DNA of 35,891 nt from CAYNYF01 sp964401385. Its GTDB lineage: Bacteria; Planctomycetota; Phycisphaerae; SM23-33. The position numbers and the translations under genes were made by a program. Shown here piece by piece: positions 23,963-31,397 of this stretch. The notes beneath the pieces were generated by a model. The model was not told the origin of the DNA, ran no database searches, and worked only from the letters and a program-made list of their open reading frames with translations. Positions within the stretch are counted from its first letter, which is position 1. Each line of letters starts with the position of its first letter. The stretch lies in contig CAYNYF010000042.1 of assembly GCA_964401385.1 (NCBI GenBank), positions 1-35,891 of the forward strand, in the 5' to 3' direction.

Positions 23963-23991
23963 TGACAGCAGCCCGCTCGTCGGTGAGATTG
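23963..23991 (+). promoter_or_regulatory. Promoter candidate before the DUF6677-like gene
   Basis: TTGACA at 23963-23968 is a perfect -35 element. The -10 at 17 bases (GAGATT, 23986-23991) matches consensus at only three positions. The resulting transcript would have a leader of about 34 bases before the ATG at 24032. Confidence 0.45.
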
Positions 23992-24031
23992 CCGTTTCCG
24001 CGAACCCGCCGAGAGACGGACAATCGGGCAA

Positions 24032-24574
24032 ATGCCAAAACGCGACAAGTCGCATTACAAGGCGGCCCTCCTGGCCGGAGCGCTGGCCTGGTTCATCCCC
24101 GGCGCCGGACACGTCTACCTCCGACGCAGCGCCCGCGGCGTGATCCTCTGCATCATCATTCACGCGCTGTTCTGGACGGGCCTGGCCTTCGGCGGGGTCT
24201 TCACCGTCGAGCCGCTGAAGCAGCGATGGTGGCTGGCCGCCCAGGCCGGCACCGGCGCCTCCTGCCTGGCCGCGTGGTACAGACAGGAACTCACCCGCCG
24301 ATCCATCGCCGAGGATCTGGGGATACGGCCGACGCCCCCGCGGGGTCGCGCCGACGCCCAGGCCTGGTGGGACGCTTACACCCGGGAGCTGGCCGAACGG
24401 AAGATCGCCCTGGTCTATCCCACCGGCGGCGTCGCCCGCGCCTACAGCGGCATTGCCGGCATGCTCAACTTCATGTGCATCTTCGACGCGTTCATGCTGG
24501 GCCTGATCGGCCGGTTCGGCGAGCCGCCCCCGGAGCCCGCCGCCGCCAAGGTCAGGGAAAGGCGGGCCGGATGA
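24032..24574 (+). CDS. DUF6677-like membrane protein
   Basis: The 180-residue protein starts with a basic N-terminus, then a TM2-like Gly-rich hydrophobic helix (ALLAGALAWFIPGAGHVYLR), an Arg turn, and a second helix (GVILCIIIHALFWTGLAFGG). Further hydrophobic segments lie at about 70-85 and 140-165. The conserved phrase AWFIPGAGHVYL is like DUF6677, a family found in planctomycetes, though this rests on memory. A hydrophilic loop of about 55 residues (ADAQAWWDAYTRELAERKIA) follows. Function is unknown. The stop overlaps the next gene in ATGA, so the two are a unit. Confidence 0.75.
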   Translation: MPKRDKSHYKAALLAGALAWFIPGAGHVYLRRSARGVILCIIIHALFWTGLAFGGVFTVEPLKQRWWLAAQAGTGASCLAAWYRQELTRRSIAEDLGIRPTPPRGRADAQAWWDAYTRELAERKIALVYPTGGVARAYSGIAGMLNFMCIFDAFMLGLIGRFGEPPPEPAAAKVRERRAG

Positions 24575-24783
24575 GCCTCTTCCTCGAGCCCGTCCCTATG
24601 GGGGAGAATGCCTTGTGGCTGGTGGTGCCACTGTGCGCGGCGGTGGGGGCGGCCTACAAGACCATCCGCGTGCACCACCTGCGGCAGCTGCCGATGCAGA
24701 TCCTCGGCCTGTGGGCGTACATGCTGGTCGGCCTGGTCGCCCTGGGCGTGGCACTGTACCTGCTTCAGCACTACGTAGCCTGA
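24571..24783 (+). CDS. Small two-helix membrane protein
   Basis: This 70-residue protein has hydrophobic helices at about 13-32 (ALWLVVPLCAAVGAAYKTIR overlaps the first) and 44-66 (ILGLWAYMLVGLVALGVALY), separated by a basic HHLRQLP loop. It starts at ATG 24571 inside the stop of the DUF6677-like gene, so translation is coupled and the products probably work together in the membrane. I recognise no family. A hairpin (24821-24843) follows and may end transcription from both sides. Confidence 0.72.
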   Translation: MSLFLEPVPMGENALWLVVPLCAAVGAAYKTIRVHHLRQLPMQILGLWAYMLVGLVALGVALYLLQHYVA

Positions 24784-24818
24784 GATGCGCCATCGACCGC
24801 CCCGCCAAACGCAGGAGG

Positions 24819-24971
24819 AAGGTGGGTTGCCGGGCAACCTACCCTGCACCTACCGCCGGCGACGTATCAGAGCAACCACTCCCAGTGCCACCAGTACCGC
24901 AGAGGAGGGTTCGGGAATGGCCGTGCAGCCGGTGCCGTAGTTGTCCGCCCAGATGGTGTAGTCGCCCCCGT
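24819..24971. repeat. Left copy of a ~150-bp duplication (3' end of the PEP-CTERM gene)
   Basis: This segment matches 26379-26533 over its whole length, by eye at about nine in ten bases. It includes the downstream hairpin, the stop codon, and the codons for the PEP-CTERM tail and last dockerin-like repeat. Similarity stops abruptly after the GGDYTIWAD codons. Confidence 0.75.
24821..24843. terminator. Bidirectional hairpin between converging genes
   Basis: GGTGGGTTGCC pairs with GGCAACCTACC (11 pairs counting one G-T) around a single base. It sits in the 66-base gap between a plus-strand gene ending at 24783 and a minus-strand gene ending at 24850. There is no T-run, so it may instead be an mRNA end-stabilising repeat. 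Related hairpins lie at 199-216 and 26382-26404. Confidence 0.55.
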
Positions 24972-25911
24972 TGACGCAGCCGTCGCCGGTGAAGTCGCCC
25001 TCGGGCAAACCCACGCCGCACTCGCCGTAGTGATCCGCCCAGAGGGTGTAGTCGCCGCCGTCGACGCAGCCGTCTCCGTTGGCGTCGCCCGGCGGCGAGG
25101 ACGGGAGCAGGAACCTGAGCCCGCACAGGCCGCTGGTCAGGTACGTCGGGCCGACTTCCGTCAGCGCCCCCGTCGTCGTATTGCAGGTGTACACCAGGTC
25201 CGTGCCGGCGTCGCCGCCGTCCACGACGTACAATTGCCCCGTGCCGGGCTGGAAGTCCATCCCGCCGAGGTTGCCGAGCGAGACGCTCAGGTCGACGCGC
25301 GAAAGCACGCTCCCATCCGCCTTGTCGAGCTTCAGGAGTTCGCTGGTGTCGTTGTTGATCACGAACAGCTCTCCCGCGGCGTTGAAGGCCATGGCGGAGA
25401 AGTCGCGCTCGCTCCCCAGGGCCGGTTCCAGGTCGGCGATCACGCTGGCCGTGCCCGTCGCCTTGTTGAGGGTGAACAGGGCGGTCTGGGTTGTGTCCGG
25501 CGCCCAGTCCTGCATGCCGTACAGGACGCCCGTGGTCGGGTCGATGTCGATGTCACCCTCGAAGATGCGGGTCAGCTCGGGGTCGCCGATGGGCGTCATC
25601 GCGCCCGTGCCCAGGTCGACCGTCCAGAGGTAGCCGCCGATGTAGGAGCCAGACGTCGTCAGCACGTACGCAGTGCCGTCAACGTCCTGGGTCAGGCCGG
25701 TGGAGTAGCGTATGACGGTCGTGGGACTGTTCCAGTGGCAGGTGCGCGGGTTGGTGCACATTCCCGTCGTCTCGTCCACGTCGTAGATCTTCCCATCGAA
25801 GAAGCCCATGCCGACGAGGGCCGCGGCCGTGGCGGTGCCGGCGCAGAGGTGCCCCAGAAGCACGGCCAGGGCGACAGCCCCCACGCGGATTCGGAAGTCG
25901 TTGCGCTGCAT
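24850..25911 (-). CDS. PEP-CTERM sorted exoprotein with beta-propeller-like repeats and dockerin-like tail
   Basis: This 353-residue exported protein has a signal peptide (RIRVGAVALAVLLGHLCAGT, cleavage near ATA). Residues 30-265 contain repeated short beta motifs such as LWTVDLGTGAMTPIG, LFTLNKATGTASVIADL and LLKLDKADGSVLSRV, suggesting a beta-propeller or similar repeat sandwich. Next come two EF-hand-like dockerin repeats (GDANGDGCVDGGDYTLWADH and GDFTGDGCVNGGDYTIWADN) with the expected Asp/Asn calcium ligands. The C-terminus is a PEP-CTERM signal: AIPEPSSAVLVALGVVALIR followed by RRR. An exosortase would cleave there, but none is in the window. The ATG at 25911 has AAAAGGACC upstream. A perfect -10 promoter and a leader of about 200 bases precede it. 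Confidence 0.9.
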   Translation of the reverse strand: MQRNDFRIRVGAVALAVLLGHLCAGTATAAALVGMGFFDGKIYDVDETTGMCTNPRTCHWNSPTTVIRYSTGLTQDVDGTAYVLTTSGSYIGGYLWTVDLGTGAMTPIGDPELTRIFEGDIDIDPTTGVLYGMQDWAPDTTQTALFTLNKATGTASVIADLEPALGSERDFSAMAFNAAGELFVINNDTSELLKLDKADGSVLSRVDLSVSLGNLGGMDFQPGTGQLYVVDGGDAGTDLVYTCNTTTGALTEVGPTYLTSGLCGLRFLLPSSPPGDANGDGCVDGGDYTLWADHYGECGVGLPEGDFTGDGCVNGGDYTIWADNYGTGCTAIPEPSSAVLVALGVVALIRRRR

Positions 25912-26117
25912 TTGTTGTGGTCCTTTTCGATGAGGCCGCACCGGCCCGCCTGCCGGCCGGCGCGCAGCTTGCCGGCGGGCGGAAAGCAGACAGGGGCGCG
26001 TGCCGAGAAACGATCTGTCGCCCGAGGAGGGATTGCCCAACATAGGCACGTCCTCCGTATTCCTCTCGCGGGCAGCCGCACCTCCAATGCTCTCCGTCAG
26101 CAGCGACTGCCTGGGCG
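25912..26117 (-). promoter_or_regulatory. Long 5' leader of the PEP-CTERM gene with pseudoknot-like pairing
   Basis: If transcription starts about seven bases after the -10 at 26124-26129, the leader is about 205 nt. In it GGAGG (26056-26052) can pair with CCTCC (26030-26026). CGTGCC (26050-26045), which follows it, can pair with GGCACG (26004-25999). The two helices interlock in order A-B-A'-B', an H-type pseudoknot layout. The in-frame extension is not protein-like. No named riboswitch was recognised; a regulatory RNA role is inference. Confidence 0.4.
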
Positions 26118-26123
26118 GAGAAC

Positions 26124-26151
26124 ATTATACACCGGCACCCGGCTCCGTCAA
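26124..26151 (-). promoter_or_regulatory. Strong sigma-70-like promoter of the PEP-CTERM gene
   Basis: On the minus strand TTGACG (26151-26146) is followed after 16 bases by a perfect TATAAT (26129-26124). It is the best promoter in the window and points at the PEP-CTERM gene 210 bases away. Confidence 0.72.
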
Positions 26152-26246
26152 GACCGAAACACAGCCACCCCGCATGCGGCAGAGGTGCATGACCCAGCAG
26201 TTTGGCGGGGCCGTAGCCCAGTCCTACCGCGTTCGGCGGGGCCGTC

Positions 26247-26266
26247 GGCGGGGCGGCAGCCCCGCC
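26247..26266. repeat. Palindrome GGCGGGGC-GCCCCGCC
   Basis: A perfect 8-base-pair stem with loop GGCA lies in non-coding DNA upstream of the PEP-CTERM promoter. It resembles GC-rich extragenic palindromes. Only one copy was noticed here. Confidence 0.5.
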
Positions 26267-26284
26267 CTACGTTTCTCGTTCGCG

Positions 26285-26346
26285 TTGTCCGGCCTTCGCA
26301 GCCGAAGCGTCTGGGCTTCCGGCTCCGCTGAAGCTACGCCGGACAA
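26285..26346. repeat. 62-bp structured inverted repeat
   Basis: Perfect 9-base outer arms TTGTCCGGC (26285-26293) and GCCGGACAA (26338-26346) enclose smaller hairpins, for example CTTCG...CGAAG near 26294-26307. A multi-branched RNA or DNA element is suggested. The design is typical of miniature repeats dispersed in intergenic DNA. Confidence 0.5.
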
Positions 26347-26378
26347 GTCGGCGGAGCAGGCTTCGCGGCTTGACAGGA

Positions 26379-26533
26379 AAAGGTGGGTTGCTCGGCAACC
26401 TGCCTTGCACCTACCGCCGGCGACGTATCAGAGCAAGCACTCCCAGCCTCACCAGTACCGCACAGGAGGGTTCGGGTATGGCGGTGCAGCCGGTGCCGCA
26501 GTTGTCCGCCCAGATGGTGTAGTCGGCCCCGTC
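26379..26533. repeat. Right copy of the ~150-bp duplication
   Basis: This matches 24819-24971 in the same orientation, including the hairpin at 26382-26404 (GGTTGC / GCAACC core). It includes a stop at 26411-26413 and a PEP-CTERM tail. Differences are scattered point changes, so the copy is not brand new. Confidence 0.75.
26411..26533 (-). pseudogene. Orphan 3' end of a PEP-CTERM/dockerin gene
   Basis: The last 40 codons of a minus-strand frame encode ADYTIWADNCGTGCTAIPEP and then SCAVLVRLGVLALIRRRR, the same tail as the intact PEP-CTERM gene 1.5 kb away. Just before it is HILVLDEAGDVIIGTPHHDG, which could be a piece of another exported protein. Before that the frame runs antisense-like through the RND remnant with no sensible protein. 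There is no start or signal peptide, so it is a detached gene end. It could be the scar of recombination between PEP-CTERM tails. Confidence 0.6.
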
Positions 26534-26610
26534 GTGATGGGGCGTACCGATGATTACGTCTCCGGCCTCGTCCAGGACCAGTATGTGGCGCGTGGGAGAG
26601 ATGTGCTTGT

Positions 26611-27727
26611 TTATCTGCGCGCAGAAACCGACTTGAGCTTCAGCTCCTTGACGGCGCAGTACAGCACCGGCACCACGAAGATGCTGACCAGCACCACCAG
26701 CATGCCCCCGAAGGAGGGAATGGCCATGGGCACCATCACGTCGCTGCCGCGGCCGACGGAGGTCAGCACCGGTATCAGCGCCAGGATCGTCGTGGCGGAG
26801 GTCATCAGGCACGGGCGCACCCTGCGGCGGGCGGCGATGAGGGTGGCGTCTCGGATCTGGCCGACGGTGGTCGGCTTCTGATCCCTGAAGACCTGGTTCA
26901 GGTAGGTCGAGACGATCACGCCGTTGTCGGAGGCGATCCCGAACAGGGCCAGGAACCCCACCCAGACGGCCACCGAGAGGTTGATCGGGTGCACCTGGAA
27001 CAGATCGCGCATGTTGACGTCGAAGACGGAAAAGTCCAGGAACCACGGCCGGGCGTACAGCCAGATCAGGATGAATCCGCCCGCCCACGCCACGAAGATG
27101 CCGGAGAAGACCAGCAGCGTCGTCGGGACCGACTTGAACTGGAAATGCAGGATCACGAAGATGAGGAACAGCGCCAGCGGCAGCACCCAGGCGAGGGTCC
27201 GCTGGGCGCGGAGCTGGTTCTCGTAGGTGCCGGCGAAGGTGATCTGCACCCCGCGGGGGCGGACGAACGCGCCGCTGGCCTCTTTCTCGGCCAGGAGGCG
27301 CTGGCAGTCCTCCACCACGTCCACTTCGGCGTAGCCCGGTTTCTTGTCGAACAGCACGTAGGAAGTGAGGAGGTTGTCCTCGCTCTTGATGACCTGCGGC
27401 CCGCGGACGTAGCGGACTTCGGCGACCTGGCTCAGCGGGATCTGCGTGCCGCCCTTGCCGGGGATGAGTATTCGCTCGATGGTCTCGATGCGGTCGCGTC
27501 CGGGCCCATTATGGGCTGAACGCCGTCGGGAAGAGTGCCCCCGGGAAGGCTGCTGAGCTTCTCCAGCACCCGGCTGCGGGTCCAGTCGAAGTCCTTGCCC
27601 TCAATCAGCCGCTCGCGCAGGGAAAACTCCTTGAAGATCACGAAGACCGAGGAGAACCCGAACATCGAGGAGCTGCGAATGGTCCTGATGCCCGGAATGC
27701 CCAGCAGGGCCGCGGGCAGCGCCGCGA
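26611..27727 (-). pseudogene. Remnant of a CusA-type heavy-metal RND efflux pump
   Basis: Two pieces of one HME-RND transporter survive in different frames. The upstream piece (27727 to about 27500) encodes IPGIRTIRSSSMFGFSSVFV-IF and SLPGGTLPDGVQPIMGPDAT, which lie near residues 60-140 of CusA. It then changes frame to DRIETIERILIPGKGG, followed by TYENQLRAQRTLAWVLPLAL and hydrophobic helices (WVGFLALFGIASDNGVIVST, LMTSATTILALIPVL). This is the C-terminal third, ending at a TAA at 26611. About 650 residues in the middle and the first 60 are missing, so the gene is dead. The conserved loop with GRGSDVMVPMAIPSFGGM is intact. No CusB or CusC partner remains nearby. Confidence 0.85.
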
Positions 27728-27836
27728 GCTTGCAGTCGTCCCGGCCTGAATTGGTGGTGCTGTCGCTCTCGCCCGCGAGGAAGCGTCATCCGCCGCCGGT
27801 CCGCGGGGCGGCTGTGAGCGGGCGTGGCCGAGCCGT

Positions 27837-28778
27837 TCACATCGGCTGGTCTTCCATGAGGATCTTGATCTCGTCGGCGGTGGGCATGGACGGCTGGGCG
27901 CCGAACTTGGTGCAGGCCAGTGCCCCGGCGGCGTTGGCGATCTTGGCGGCCTCCGGCAGGGACAGCCCGCGGGCGATGCCGACCGCGAGCGAGGCGGTGA
28001 AGGCGTCCCCGGCGGCGGTGGTGTCGACGACGTCCACCTTGTACGGCTTGATCGAGGCGATCTGCCCGTCGGCCGTCAGAACCAGCGAGCCGCGGGCGCC
28101 CCGTTTCAAGACGGCCGCCCGGGCCCCGTGGGCGATCAGGTCGGACGCGACCAGCTTGTCGACCCTCTCGTCGGCGTCGTCGGCGTGCTTGCCCGTGATG
28201 ATCTCCGCCTCGGAGACGTTGGGGCTGATCACGTCCACCTGGCACATCTCCGCCGAGAGGCACTTGGGCGCGGGGGCGGGGTCCAGCACGACCTTGCAGT
28301 CGTGCTTGGCGGCGAGCTTCTCCGCCGCCCGCACCGTCGGCAGCGGCAGCTCCAGTTGCAGCAGCACCACGTCGGCCTGCTCGAACAGCCCCGCCCGGTG
28401 GTAGACGTCGTCGGGGGTCACTCTGTGGTTGGCGCCGGAGGCGACGACGATGGAGTTTTCGCCTTTGGCGTCGACGATGATCATGGCCACGCCGGTGGGG
28501 GCGTCGGGGGTGGGCAGGAGGTTATCGCAGTCGATGCCCTCAGCCTTCATGCTGCTGACGAGCTTTTCGCCGAAGGCGTCCTCGCCCACCCGGCCGAGGA
28601 AGACGCACCGGGCGCCCTGCCGGGCGGCGGCGACGGCCTGATTGGCGCCCTTGCCCCCCGGGGCGGTGGCGAAGCCCTGCCCCAGAACCGTCTCGCCCGG
28701 GGCCGGCATCTGCGCCGCCCGAACCACCAGGTCCATGTTGATCGACCCCACCACGAGAATGGTCGGCTCTGCGCTCAT
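27837..28778 (-). CDS. rbsK: Ribokinase (PfkB family sugar kinase)
   Basis: The 313-residue cytoplasmic enzyme should phosphorylate D-ribose, or a similar sugar, at O5 using ATP. PfkB signature 1 is seen in PTILVVGSINMDLVVRAAQM and TAPGGKGANQAVAAARQG. Signature 2 holds the catalytic Asp in VDTTAAGDAFTASLAVGIA, with the anion hole DTTAAGD. SPNVSEAEIITGK and GAQPSMPTADEI are also typical of ribokinases. The ATG at 28778 has AAAGGAAG upstream, and the protein begins as its relatives do. It lies downstream of the sulfatase gene on the same strand, about 210 bases away. No ribose transporter or other rbs gene is in the window, so sugar specificity is uncertain. Confidence 0.88.
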   Translation of the reverse strand: MSAEPTILVVGSINMDLVVRAAQMPAPGETVLGQGFATAPGGKGANQAVAAARQGARCVFLGRVGEDAFGEKLVSSMKAEGIDCDNLLPTPDAPTGVAMIIVDAKGENSIVVASGANHRVTPDDVYHRAGLFEQADVVLLQLELPLPTVRAAEKLAAKHDCKVVLDPAPAPKCLSAEMCQVDVISPNVSEAEIITGKHADDADERVDKLVASDLIAHGARAAVLKRGARGSLVLTADGQIASIKPYKVDVVDTTAAGDAFTASLAVGIARGLSLPEAAKIANAAGALACTKFGAQPSMPTADEIKILMEDQPM

Positions 28779-28986
28779 CGGGCTTCCTTTCCACTGTCGT
28801 GAGGCCGCACCCGCTCTGGAGTCTCCCTGGCGTCCGATGACGTCTCTCCCGATGGCTTGGCGTTGGGGCACTTTGGCAGCCGGCCCCGGAAATGCCCATT
28901 TCAGCCGGATAGATTAGCGTCGAGAGGGCAAAAATTCATCTTTTTATACACACTTGGCCCCCGGGGGCGCGCCGGGGCCCGGGTGC

Positions 28987-30438
28987 TCAGGCCTCAGCGT
29001 GGAAGCCGCCTTTCGGCAGGCCGCGGGGGTCTTCGGCCCAGGGCGTTACGTCCGCCGTCCGCACGTAAAACTCCAACAGGCGTGATTCAAGTTCGCGCTG
29101 GACGTCCGCCGCTTCGGGACGGGCGTAAAGGTTGTCGAGTTCCCGCGGGTCGGCGGCCACGTCGTACAGCTCGCACACGTCGGCCGTGCGGTAAATCAGC
29201 TTGTGGCCGGCCGTGCGCATCATGACCGACCGGCAAACGCTTTCGGGGTGGGTCTGCTGGAGGCGGCCTTTCTGGTAGTAGATGTTCTCGGCTCCCCTGC
29301 CGGCCTGGATGCCGACCTGGCGACCCTCGAAGCAGTGCGGCTCGTGCGGATCGTACCCGCCTTCGGCGAAGGCCGCCCGCTCGGCCTGGCCCGGGCTGCC
29401 GCGAAGCTGCGGCAGAAGCGAGCGGGCGAAGTGCGTGTGGGCGGCCTCGACGCCGGCAAGCTCCAGGGTCGTGGCCATGACGTCGAACAGCTCCACGGGG
29501 CTGTTCACCACGTGCCCGCCGGCGCCGCCGGGGGCGCGGATCACCAGCGGAACGCGGACGATCGCGTCCTCCAGGGCCGAGGGCCACTTCTCCACCAGCC
29601 CGTACTCGCCGGCCCAGTCGCCGTGGTCGGAGGTGAAGATGACGCAGGTGCTGTCGGCGAGCTTGGCCTCGTCCAGCGCCTCCAGCAGCCGGCCCAGCAG
29701 GAAGTCCATGTAGCTGATCGTGCCGAGGTACACGGCCGCGATCCGCCGGAAGTCCGCCTCCCTCATGCGGTCGAGGCGGCGGGTGGCTCGGATGAGGCGA
29801 TGGTGGATTGGCTTTCGGTCGAGGTCGGGCAGGCGCGGGGCCGGAACGTCCTCGGGGGCGTACATGTCGTGCCACGGCTGTGGGGCGGAGTAGTCCGGAT
29901 GCGGCAGCGTCAGCGGCAAAAACAGCATGAACGGCTTTTCCGGCCGGCCGCGGAGGAAATCGATTCCGCGCTTCACGCTGGCCGCGTCGCCGGTCTCCCA
30001 GGCGCCGCCGGGAAAGGGCTTCGCCAGGAAGGAATCGTACAGCGGGTCTTCCGGATCGGTCGCCAGACGCGGGCCGACGTTGGGCTTGCCGGCGGCCACG
30101 GCCTCGGTCACCGAGCCGGGGAAACTCTCCCTCGCCAGCAGGTCGTTCTTCCCGTACCAGCGAACGTCGTAGCCGGCGGCCGTGAGATACCGGAACAGGT
30201 TCGGCTCGTGCGGGCGGAGCAGGTGCCACAGCGTCCGATGCCCGGACACGTGCGGGTACCAGCCGGTGAACATGCTGCACCGGCTGGGCGAGCAGACGGG
30301 GTGTTGGGCGTAGCAGGCGTCGAAGCGCGTCCCCTCCTCCGCCAGCCGGTCCAGGTTGGCCGTCTCGATCAGCGGGTGGCCGTAGCAGCCGGCGCTGTCC
30401 CAACGCATCTCATCCGGCATGAAGATCACGAAGTTCAT
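28987..30438 (-). CDS. Sulfatase (formylglycine type I), no signal peptide
   Basis: The 483-residue enzyme of the alkaline phosphatase superfamily probably removes sulfate from a carbohydrate or other ester. The active-site CSPSRCSMFTG has Cys49, to be converted to formylglycine by a maturase. Metal and substrate residues appear in MPDEMRWDS near the start and in FTSDHGDWAGEYGLVEKW. Other family landmarks are LYDVAADPRELDNLYARPEA at the end. It lacks a signal peptide, unlike most planctomycetal sulfatases, so it is likely cytoplasmic unless the true start is different. The ATG at 30438 has no Shine-Dalgarno sequence, but a promoter lies right before it. Ribokinase lies downstream. The substrate cannot be told. 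Confidence 0.92.
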   Translation of the reverse strand: MNFVIFMPDEMRWDSAGCYGHPLIETANLDRLAEEGTRFDACYAQHPVCSPSRCSMFTGWYPHVSGHRTLWHLLRPHEPNLFRYLTAAGYDVRWYGKNDLLARESFPGSVTEAVAAGKPNVGPRLATDPEDPLYDSFLAKPFPGGAWETGDAASVKRGIDFLRGRPEKPFMLFLPLTLPHPDYSAPQPWHDMYAPEDVPAPRLPDLDRKPIHHRLIRATRRLDRMREADFRRIAAVYLGTISYMDFLLGRLLEALDEAKLADSTCVIFTSDHGDWAGEYGLVEKWPSALEDAIVRVPLVIRAPGGAGGHVVNSPVELFDVMATTLELAGVEAAHTHFARSLLPQLRGSPGQAERAAFAEGGYDPHEPHCFEGRQVGIQAGRGAENIYYQKGRLQQTHPESVCRSVMMRTAGHKLIYRTADVCELYDVAADPRELDNLYARPEAADVQRELESRLLEFYVRTADVTPWAEDPRGLPKGGFHAEA

Positions 30439-30447
30439 AGTCTGACT

Positions 30448-30475
30448 ACGATATCGCAGGGCCAGCCACAGACAA
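30448..30475 (-). promoter_or_regulatory. Promoter candidate giving a nearly leaderless sulfatase mRNA
   Basis: TTGTCT (30475-30470) and TATCGT (30453-30448) are 16 bases apart on the minus strand, each matching consensus at four of six. Transcription would start near 30441, three bases before the ATG. This fits the absence of a ribosome-binding site. Confidence 0.42.
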
Positions 30476-30494
30476 GAACCTTCCGCGGATACTC

Positions 30495-31397
30495 TCAGTA
30501 GGTGAACACCAGGCGCGTGGGGTGAGAGCCGCCAGGCAGGGGCAGGACCACTTCGGCGGTTTCTTTCTCGCGCAGGCCGGCTATCCGCAGCAGCCCGGAG
30601 CCCATGAACTCGTTCTTCTTGTCGAAAAACTCGTATCGGATGTAGCCGCGGGCCAGGGCTTCGACGGTCAGGCGGCGGGAAAGCGACTTGTCCTGCCCGG
30701 CCAGCAGGCGCTCGTAGTCCGCGGCGTTCTTGGGAAACGCTTTCTGGCGTTCGAGGGTAAGAACCGCCTGCTTGCCGCCCTCGGCGGAGGCCTTCTTCGT
30801 CACGATGAGGTAGTCCGCGAAGCTGCCCGTCTCGACGGCGAGCTTGTCGGGATCGAAAGGCGTGATCTGCTCGAAGATGCGCTCGACGATGGCGCGGTAG
30901 TCCACGAAGATGGAAGAGACCAGAAAGACCAGCAGTGCGACCACCACGCCGATGCCCGCCAGCCGGAGCTTGTCCGTCCGGGTGAGTTCGCGCGGAGGGG
31001 GCGCCGTCGCAGCGTCAACGGTTCTTTGGCGCGTCTCGATCCTGCCGTTCGCCCCGACCGCATACAGCGTCTGCACTTCCATTCCGCGGCGGCACTCCAC
31101 GCTGCGGAGGGTCGAGAGGACATGCCCCTGTTGCTCGGTTGGAAAGGCCTTCAGGAGTTCTTGTAGGGCCCCGGCGATGGTCTTGGCCGGGTCCGGGCCC
31201 AGGTCCTCGGCCTGGACCGGGGCGTTGTCGGCCAGGATGTTGAATCCGTTGCCGTCGACCTCGAGATGGAATTGCAGCTTGAGGGACGCTGCCGAGCCGA
31301 CCCACTCCCGCAACAAGGGCACGGCATCGGGAAGGTCGGGCAGCTTGCCCTCGATCAACCCGTCCAGGACGAGCGTGCCTTCGATCTTTTGACTCAT
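30495..31397 (-). CDS. Single-pass membrane protein of unknown function
   Basis: This 300-residue protein has a mainly hydrophilic N-terminal half with beta and helix (EGTLVLDGLIEGKLPDLPDA; LKLQFHLEVDGNGFNILADN) and a single transmembrane helix at about 149-170 (LRLAGIGVVVALLVFLVSSI). A C-terminal extracytoplasmic part reads LIVTKKASAEGGKQAVLTLE and ends HPTRLVFTY. No family is recognised. The start codon overlaps the stop of the GYF_2-domain gene (ATGA), so the two are co-translated and probably work together. The ATG at 31397 is preferred because of this overlap and GAGGTCTCC upstream; longer starts run inside the previous gene. Confidence 0.72.
   Translation of the reverse strand: MSQKIEGTLVLDGLIEGKLPDLPDAVPLLREWVGSAASLKLQFHLEVDGNGFNILADNAPVQAEDLGPDPAKTIAGALQELLKAFPTEQQGHVLSTLRSVECRRGMEVQTLYAVGANGRIETRQRTVDAATAPPPRELTRTDKLRLAGIGVVVALLVFLVSSIFVDYRAIVERIFEQITPFDPDKLAVETGSFADYLIVTKKASAEGGKQAVLTLERQKAFPKNAADYERLLAGQDKSLSRRLTVEALARGYIRYEFFDKKNEFMGSGLLRIAGLREKETAEVVLPLPGGSHPTRLVFTY

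Noticed and set aside
24850..26049. Longer N-terminus (start at 26049) for the PEP-CTERM protein
   Set aside because: The 46 extra residues are basic, Pro-rich and precede a normal signal peptide, so export would be impaired. The ATG at 25911 has a good ribosome-binding site.
26200..26400. Possible tRNA or CRISPR-like array in the repeat-rich segment
   Set aside because: The palindromes are of different sequence and spacing, with no constant repeat unit, and no cloverleaf with a TTCRA arm or CCA end could be drawn.
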